Origin: JARRKC01 sp037388505 | GTDB taxonomy: Bacteria > Acidobacteriota > UBA6911 > RPQK01 > JAPXNP01 | DNA: 64,000 nt | Assembly: GCA_037388505.1 (NCBI GenBank) | Contig: JARRKC010000004.1 | Coordinates: 124,001-188,000, forward strand | Direction of reading: 5' to 3' | Part shown: positions 60,525 to 64,000 of the stretch, in pieces | Numbering within the stretch: position 1 is the first letter of the stretch | Layout: every line of letters begins with the position of its first letter | Position numbers and translations under genes: made by a program | The notes under the pieces: model-generated | Databases searched by the model: none | What the model saw: only the letters and a program-made list of their open reading frames with translations | Told to the model about the DNA's origin: nothing

Positions 60525-61076
60525 TCACTTGGACTTGGCCGTCAGCCAGGGCTTCAGGGCCTCCTCGAGCGCCGCTGTGCTGAAGGGCGTCCCATGGTCC
60601 AGATTGCGGTTCTGCATCCAGAAGGTCGGTTCAGGCGGCTCTGTCCCCCAGGTCAGGCCGGGCTTGTAGAAAACCACCATATCCCAGGCGTCGAGCAGTG
60701 GGATGTCCAATTGCTTGGCATAGTCCCGGGTGCCGAACCTCCAGAGATCCCAGAAATCCGTTACCCGATGGTCCGACAGATAGGCCGTAGCCCGCTGCGC
60801 CGTGATGGCGTTGTCATTCTGCAAATAGGGAGCCCAGAGGACGAGGATGCGGATCTTCGCCTCAGGATATCGACTCAGAATCTCTTCGACTTCAGACGCC
60901 GCCTGAAGACAGTGTCCTCAGGTGGGAGAATAGACGGCCACCAGCCGGGGTATGTCTTTGTCCTCGTTGAATACCTGCTTGAAGGGCTCACCCACGAAGT
61001 TCACGGGCGTGACCTGGATCTCAGAGAGGTATTGGAGAGGGAGCAAGCTCAACAGAGTGATCAAAGCCCAACGCAT
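60525..61076 (-). CDS. Probable selenoprotein: thioredoxin-like, UxxC motif
   Basis: Read through the TGA at 60918-60920 as selenocysteine, a single 183-residue protein results: an N-terminal hydrophobic segment (MRWALITLLSLLPLQYL), then VYSPT-U53-GHC56, matching thioredoxin-fold CxHC/CGHC sites, and a well-formed C-terminal half (DAWDMVVFYKPG, EPTFWMQNRN). Codon use is strong on both sides and the frame is the same. The UGA is followed after nine bases by CTTCAGGC-GGC-GTCTGAAG, so a hairpin with G in its apical loop lies 18 bases downstream, as in bacterial SECIS elements. The natural stop is another TGA. An exported redox protein; substrate unknown. A nonsense mutation of a Cys codon is the alternative. 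Confidence 0.82.
60890..60908 (-). promoter_or_regulatory. Predicted bacterial SECIS hairpin
   Basis: CTTCAGGC / loop GGC / GTCTGAAG, eight pairs including one G-U, starting nine bases after the UGA. The first loop base is G, 18 bases after the UGA, within the usual spacing for bacterial SECIS. It is wholly inside the coding frame, as expected. Confidence 0.7.
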
Positions 61077-61185
61077 GTACAGGACAGGATACTGAAATCC
61101 AAATTTCAAGTGCAAGAAAACGGCCGGTCACTGAACATCTCGCCCATTTACTTCGTACAGTGTAGTGAAGTTTGGGAGGAACGGA

Positions 61186-61461
61186 ATGGCGGAACTGTTC
61201 GTTTTGCTTTGTTTGATTGGCCTGGTCGTGGCGGTCGTCGGTTTGTTTAAGCTTGGCCTGTTTCTGGTCATCCTGCCGCTGAAGATCGGAATCGGCGCCA
61301 TCAAACTGGTTCTTTTGCTCGTCGTCGGGATTCCCCTTTTGATCATCGGCGTCATTCTCCTGGCGGCGGCAGCGCCGGTGGTTCTCGTGCTTCTGCCGAT
61401 TTTGGCGGTGCTGGCTCTGCTGGTCCTGCCCTTCGTCCTGGTGCTGAAATTGGTGTTCTAG
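61186..61461 (+). CDS. Small highly hydrophobic membrane protein
   Basis: Protein of 91 residues made almost only of hydrophobic residues: MAELFVLLCLIGLVVAVVGL, LVLLLVVGIPLLIIGVILLA and PVVLVLLPILAVLALLVLPF, so three or four membrane helices with few charges. GGGAGG seven bases upstream decides the ATG at 61186. Divergent from the selenoprotein gene. Function unknown. Confidence 0.7.
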   Translation: MAELFVLLCLIGLVVAVVGLFKLGLFLVILPLKIGIGAIKLVLLLVVGIPLLIIGVILLAAAAPVVLVLLPILAVLALLVLPFVLVLKLVF

Positions 61462-61638
61462 GCCGGATTTCTCACCAGGATCCGTAGCGAGGCGGTGGAG
61501 AGGCCGGTGGCTGCAAGGCGCGCGACGAAGGCCCCCGGAGGCGTACCTGACGTACGTCGAGGAGGACGAGGAGCAGCAACGCAGCAGACGCCCGTCTATC
61601 CGACGCCGAAGTAGGATTCTGGTGAGCAACCCGGGCTA
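61459..61638. repeat. Palindromic intergenic element spanning two stop codons
   Basis: Ends CCGGATTTCTCACCAGGATCC (61464-61483 region) and GGATTCTGGTGAGCAACCCGG (61614-61634 region) pair with two or three mismatches. The core holds GGAGGCGTACCTGACGTACG, itself palindromic around CGTAC. Both convergent genes end with TAG inside the outer repeat. It looks like a REP-type dispersed element, different from the tandem-arm ones. Confidence 0.55.
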
Positions 61639-62769
61639 GGCCGAACTCACTTCGCCGTCACTCGTAAACGCCAGTTCGACGATGTCGCTCAGGACGCCGG
61701 AAGCCGTCGCGGGCACACCGGTCCCGCGACCCTGTATGACCAGAGGGCTGGGGTCATAGAGGTGCGTGTACACCTCGACCAGATTGTCATTCCCCTTGAG
61801 CCGACCGAGCGGACTCGTCAGAGGAACTTCATCCAGTCCCACCTGACAGCGCCCTTCTTCGATAGCGGCCACATATCTCAGAACGCGCCCGTGTTTCTGA
61901 CTGGCTCGCGTACGTACGCTGAAGTACTCATCCATCTCCGGCAGCCGCGCCAGAAACTCCCTGACCGGGATCGACTCCAGAGCGCCGGGAACGATCGCCT
62001 GAACCTTCACGTCTTCCAGATTCAAATTCCAGCCGATTCCCCGAGCCAGGATCAAGGACTTTCGCGCCACGTCCGTTCCTGCCAGGTCTTCTCTTGGATC
62101 CGGCTCCGTGAACCCGGCTTCCACGGCTTGAGCAACCACTCGGCTGAATGAGGCACCTTCCTGAAGTCGAGTCATCAGGAGACCCAGGGTACCGCTGAAC
62201 GTTCCGGCAATCCTGGTGACCTTGTCCCCGCTCGAAATGATCCGGTTCAAAGACGTGATGATCGGCAGGCTGGATCCAACCGTCGTTTCCCACCTGCACA
62301 GGGCTGGATTCAAGGTCAGAAATCGGAAGAGCTCCTGATCGGAGGTCAGCGGCCTCTTGTTGGACAGGACCACTTTCCCTCCCCTGCTCAATGCCTCGAT
62401 CAGAGCCGGAGTGGTCTCCTCCGTAGCCGTGCAGTCGACGACGAGGCAGCCGGGCCGGCAGAACCGACGGACGAGTTCGACACTTTCCGGGCGAGTCTGT
62501 CCCTCCGCATGGTCGACCAGGGATTGCCCGCCCTGTTTCCAGGACAGCGCCGAGCGTAGCACCTCGTCTCCGAGGATCGATCCAGCTTCAGCGCATATCG
62601 TCCCCCTGCTGTCGGTCAGACAGACGATCGCCAACTCGAGATTGAATCGCTCGCGGAAAAACGGTCGGCTGTCGAGGATTTGCTTGAGCAGCGCACGCCC
62701 GACTCCTCCAAGGCCGAAGACGAGGACTGGGATAGAGCGTGTTGGCAGCAGTCGATTCAAGGAGCGCAA
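61636..62769 (-). CDS. hom: Homoserine dehydrogenase
   Basis: NAD(P)-dependent enzyme of 377 residues that makes homoserine for Thr and Met. Rossmann start VLVFGLGGVGRALLKQIL near 15-32; VVDCTATEETTPALIEAL near 110; KRPLTSDQ with the conserved Lys; and GTFSGTLGLLMTRLQEGASF near 188-207, the family signature. No ACT domain follows, so feedback control by Thr at that site is absent. TTG start with AAGGAA upstream. thrB lies 47 kb away in the window. Confidence 0.92.
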   Translation of the reverse strand: MRSLNRLLPTRSIPVLVFGLGGVGRALLKQILDSRPFFRERFNLELAIVCLTDSRGTICAEAGSILGDEVLRSALSWKQGGQSLVDHAEGQTRPESVELVRRFCRPGCLVVDCTATEETTPALIEALSRGGKVVLSNKRPLTSDQELFRFLTLNPALCRWETTVGSSLPIITSLNRIISSGDKVTRIAGTFSGTLGLLMTRLQEGASFSRVVAQAVEAGFTEPDPREDLAGTDVARKSLILARGIGWNLNLEDVKVQAIVPGALESIPVREFLARLPEMDEYFSVRTRASQKHGRVLRYVAAIEEGRCQVGLDEVPLTSPLGRLKGNDNLVEVYTHLYDPSPLVIQGRGTGVPATASGVLSDIVELAFTSDGEVSSA

Positions 62770-62828
62770 GAGTTCCTTTTACCACAAGGGGCCGTCTGAC
62801 ATTCGACTAAGCGAACTGGCGGGTGTGA

Positions 62829-62834
62829 TAACTT
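62829..62834 (+). promoter_or_regulatory. Extended -10 box for the Sco1-like gene
   Basis: TGaTAACTT: a TGn extension directly before TAACTT, which ends six bases before the ATG at 62841. No ribosome site. The best leaderless-promoter candidate of the set, along with 7534-7539. Confidence 0.45.
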
Positions 62835-62840
62835 ACTTTC

Positions 62841-63467
62841 ATGCTTCGGCGAGGAATCCTCATCTCTCTAGTTCCGACTCTGGGACTGGCCCTGGTTGCC
62901 GGCTGTTCGACCAGCGATCATCCCGGTAGCGAATCTGCGTTGCCACGCCTCTATGAGACCCCCCAGTTTCAGTTCACCAGCGAGACAGACCAGCAAGTCA
63001 CCCGAGCTTCGCTGCTCGGTAAAGTCTGGGTGGTCGACTTCATCTTCACACGTTGTGCGGGCCCCTGCCCGCTCATGACGCAGAGAATGAAGAACCTTCA
63101 GGACACACTGAAGACTCGCGGCTTGCTCGGGCCGGATTCGAACGTCCGTCTTGTCTCCATCACCGTAGATCCCGAGTACGACACACCCAAAGTCCTTCAA
63201 GCCTATGGCAAGCTCTGGGGCGCCGACCCATCGGACTGGGTCTTTCTGACCGGTCCGCCCGATACTCTCTTGAGCACGATTCAAACCGGCTTCAAAGTCA
63301 CCGCAGTCAGGGATAGTCCATCCGAAGACATGCCTCAGATTCGCCACAGTACGGACTTCCTCCTCGTGGATAAGAAGGGCTGGGTTCGGAGGATCGCGCA
63401 CCTGGAGGATTCCAACCTCGAAGATTCGATGGCCAAGGATATCGCGACGCTGCTGCACGGAGACTGA
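62841..63467 (+). CDS. Sco1/SenC-like copper chaperone lipoprotein
   Basis: Protein of 208 residues. Lipobox LVAGC (Cys22); thioredoxin fold with the copper-binding CAGPC (C72 and C76 in FIFTRCAGPCPLMT) and a distal His in IRHSTDF. SCO proteins deliver copper to cytochrome oxidase CuA, or act as thiol reductases. No cytochrome oxidase gene is in view. It starts next to hom, divergent. Confidence 0.9.
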   Translation: MLRRGILISLVPTLGLALVAGCSTSDHPGSESALPRLYETPQFQFTSETDQQVTRASLLGKVWVVDFIFTRCAGPCPLMTQRMKNLQDTLKTRGLLGPDSNVRLVSITVDPEYDTPKVLQAYGKLWGADPSDWVFLTGPPDTLLSTIQTGFKVTAVRDSPSEDMPQIRHSTDFLLVDKKGWVRRIAHLEDSNLEDSMAKDIATLLHGD

Positions 63468-63474
63468 TCGGGCC

Positions 63475-63500
63475 CGAATCCGGCTGGCTCGCCGGATTCG
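63475..63500 (+). terminator. Hairpin after the Sco1-like gene
   Basis: CGAATCCGG-CTGGCTCG-CCGGATTCG: a perfect nine-base-pair stem with an eight-base loop, eight bases past the stop codon. There is no T-tract, so it may be a weak or factor-aided terminator. Confidence 0.4.
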
Positions 63501-63585
63501 ACAGCGATATGCTTATGTTGAAAGCCGCAGTTGCGGTTCACGTGCGCTCCTCTGACGTTCGCACGAGAAGTGAAAAGAGGTGGCC

Positions 63586-64000
63586 ATGAGCGTCACGCTG
63601 CGCGAGATTCAGTCGTTCATTGAACATCAGGCTCCCGAGTCCGAGGCTGCGCTGCTGCAGAATATCGCGACGGTCATCTTCGAAGAGGCGACCACCGAGT
63701 TTCTCGATCAGTTCGACGAGAGACAGCTTCTGGCGATTACTCGGGGCGCGCTCGACCTGATGAACCAACGTCGGAGCGAACCCGTTCAGGTGCGGGTCTT
63801 CAATCCGAGTCTACAAACTCAGGGCTGGGAGGTCGAACACACGGCGCTGGAAGTCACGCTCGGCGATCGCCCTTTCATCGTGGATTCCATCCGGCTGCAG
63901 CTGAAGCGACGACGAATTCGGCTGCACCACCTGCTGCATCCCATCCTGTCCGTGGAGAGAAACGACAGCGGCACCATTACGGCGGCGTTTCTCCGTCAGT
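63586..64000 (+). CDS. gdhB: NAD-specific glutamate dehydrogenase, large type, 5' end
   Basis: 138 residues up to the right edge. MSVTLREIQSFIEHQAP opens the frame; VRVFNPSLQTQGWEVEHTAL and FIVDSIRLQLKRR match the N-terminal domain of the approximately 1,600-residue NAD-GDH family (Streptomyces/Caulobacter type), in which HPIL-V--ND follows. AGAGGTGG lies before the ATG. The rest is outside the window. Role: glutamate catabolism to 2-oxoglutarate and ammonium. Confidence 0.85.
   Translation, partial: MSVTLREIQSFIEHQAPESEAALLQNIATVIFEEATTEFLDQFDERQLLAITRGALDLMNQRRSEPVQVRVFNPSLQTQGWEVEHTALEVTLGDRPFIVDSIRLQLKRRRIRLHHLLHPILSVERNDSGTITAAFLRQ

Overview
This is a GC-rich, gene-dense bacterial chromosome segment with one 46-base run of N at 53044-53089, so it comes from a draft or metagenome assembly. 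The host looks like a diderm (Gram-negative) bacterium: it encodes an LspA signal peptidase fused to a LolA-type lipoprotein carrier, a TonB-type protein, POTRA domains, several lipoproteins and the start of a large NAD-dependent glutamate dehydrogenase. The gene mix suggests Acidobacteriota or a neighbouring phylum, but that is an inference. No rRNA, tRNA, CRISPR array, phage or transposase gene was recognised.

Layout. 1-5.2 kb (minus): POTRA protein, sodium:solute symporter and cellobiose phosphorylase, a disaccharide-use operon that runs off the left edge. 5.2-10.7 kb: small and frameshifted genes, a CPA1 Na+/H+ antiporter, a divergent secreted protein and a double M16 peptidase. 10.8-16 kb (minus): pgsA, a 3-dehydroquinate dehydratase carrying a shikimate dehydrogenase remnant, thrB, a small ORF, a UbiA-like protein and a receiver-PP2C regulator. 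16-18.6 kb (plus): a 3D-domain protein behind a terminator-bearing leader, then uvrC. 18.9-34.5 kb (minus): a long housekeeping block (yjjX-like, suhB, ispF, ispD, radA, alr, dnaB, rplI, rpsR, rpsF, hppA, pth, rplY, prs, ispE, TPR protein). 34.9-38.1 kb (minus): a large secreted beta-propeller protein and a DciA-like protein. 38.7-43.2 kb (plus): HNH nuclease, DUF2064 protein, tonB, lspA-lolA fusion, fabH. 43.2-49 kb: DUF948 and YtxH proteins, thiD, nth, a CxxCH protein, a coiled-coil protein, queE. 49.3-53.5 kb (minus): oppABC and a partial rmlC at the gap. 53.6-57.6 kb (minus): a degenerate receiver/HD-GYP protein, an ExeA-like ATPase and a HEAT-repeat protein. 57.9-64 kb: quinone oxidoreductase, rlmD, a probable selenoprotein, a small membrane protein, hom, a Sco1-like protein and the 5' end of gdh.

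The strongest unusual signal is at 60525-61076. An in-frame TGA lies inside a UxxC/CGHC-type redox motif of a thioredoxin-like protein, and a hairpin with the geometry of a bacterial SECIS element follows at once, so this is a likely selenoprotein split in two by normal gene calling. Other notable points are the LspA-LolA fusion, an AroD-AroE protein that has lost the NADP domain, a regulator in which both receiver and HD-GYP motifs are degraded, a terminator hairpin directly in front of the 3D-domain gene, and a genome-specific class of intergenic elements. Those elements are built from two arms of degenerate short tandem repeats in inverted orientation; at least eight loci carry them, and two copies bracket queE.

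Working together: thrB and hom belong to threonine synthesis; ispD, ispE and ispF to the MEP isoprenoid route; the symporter, CPA1 antiporter and potassium-type pyrophosphatase suggest a role for sodium in energetics; tonB, lspA-lolA and the POTRA protein serve the envelope.
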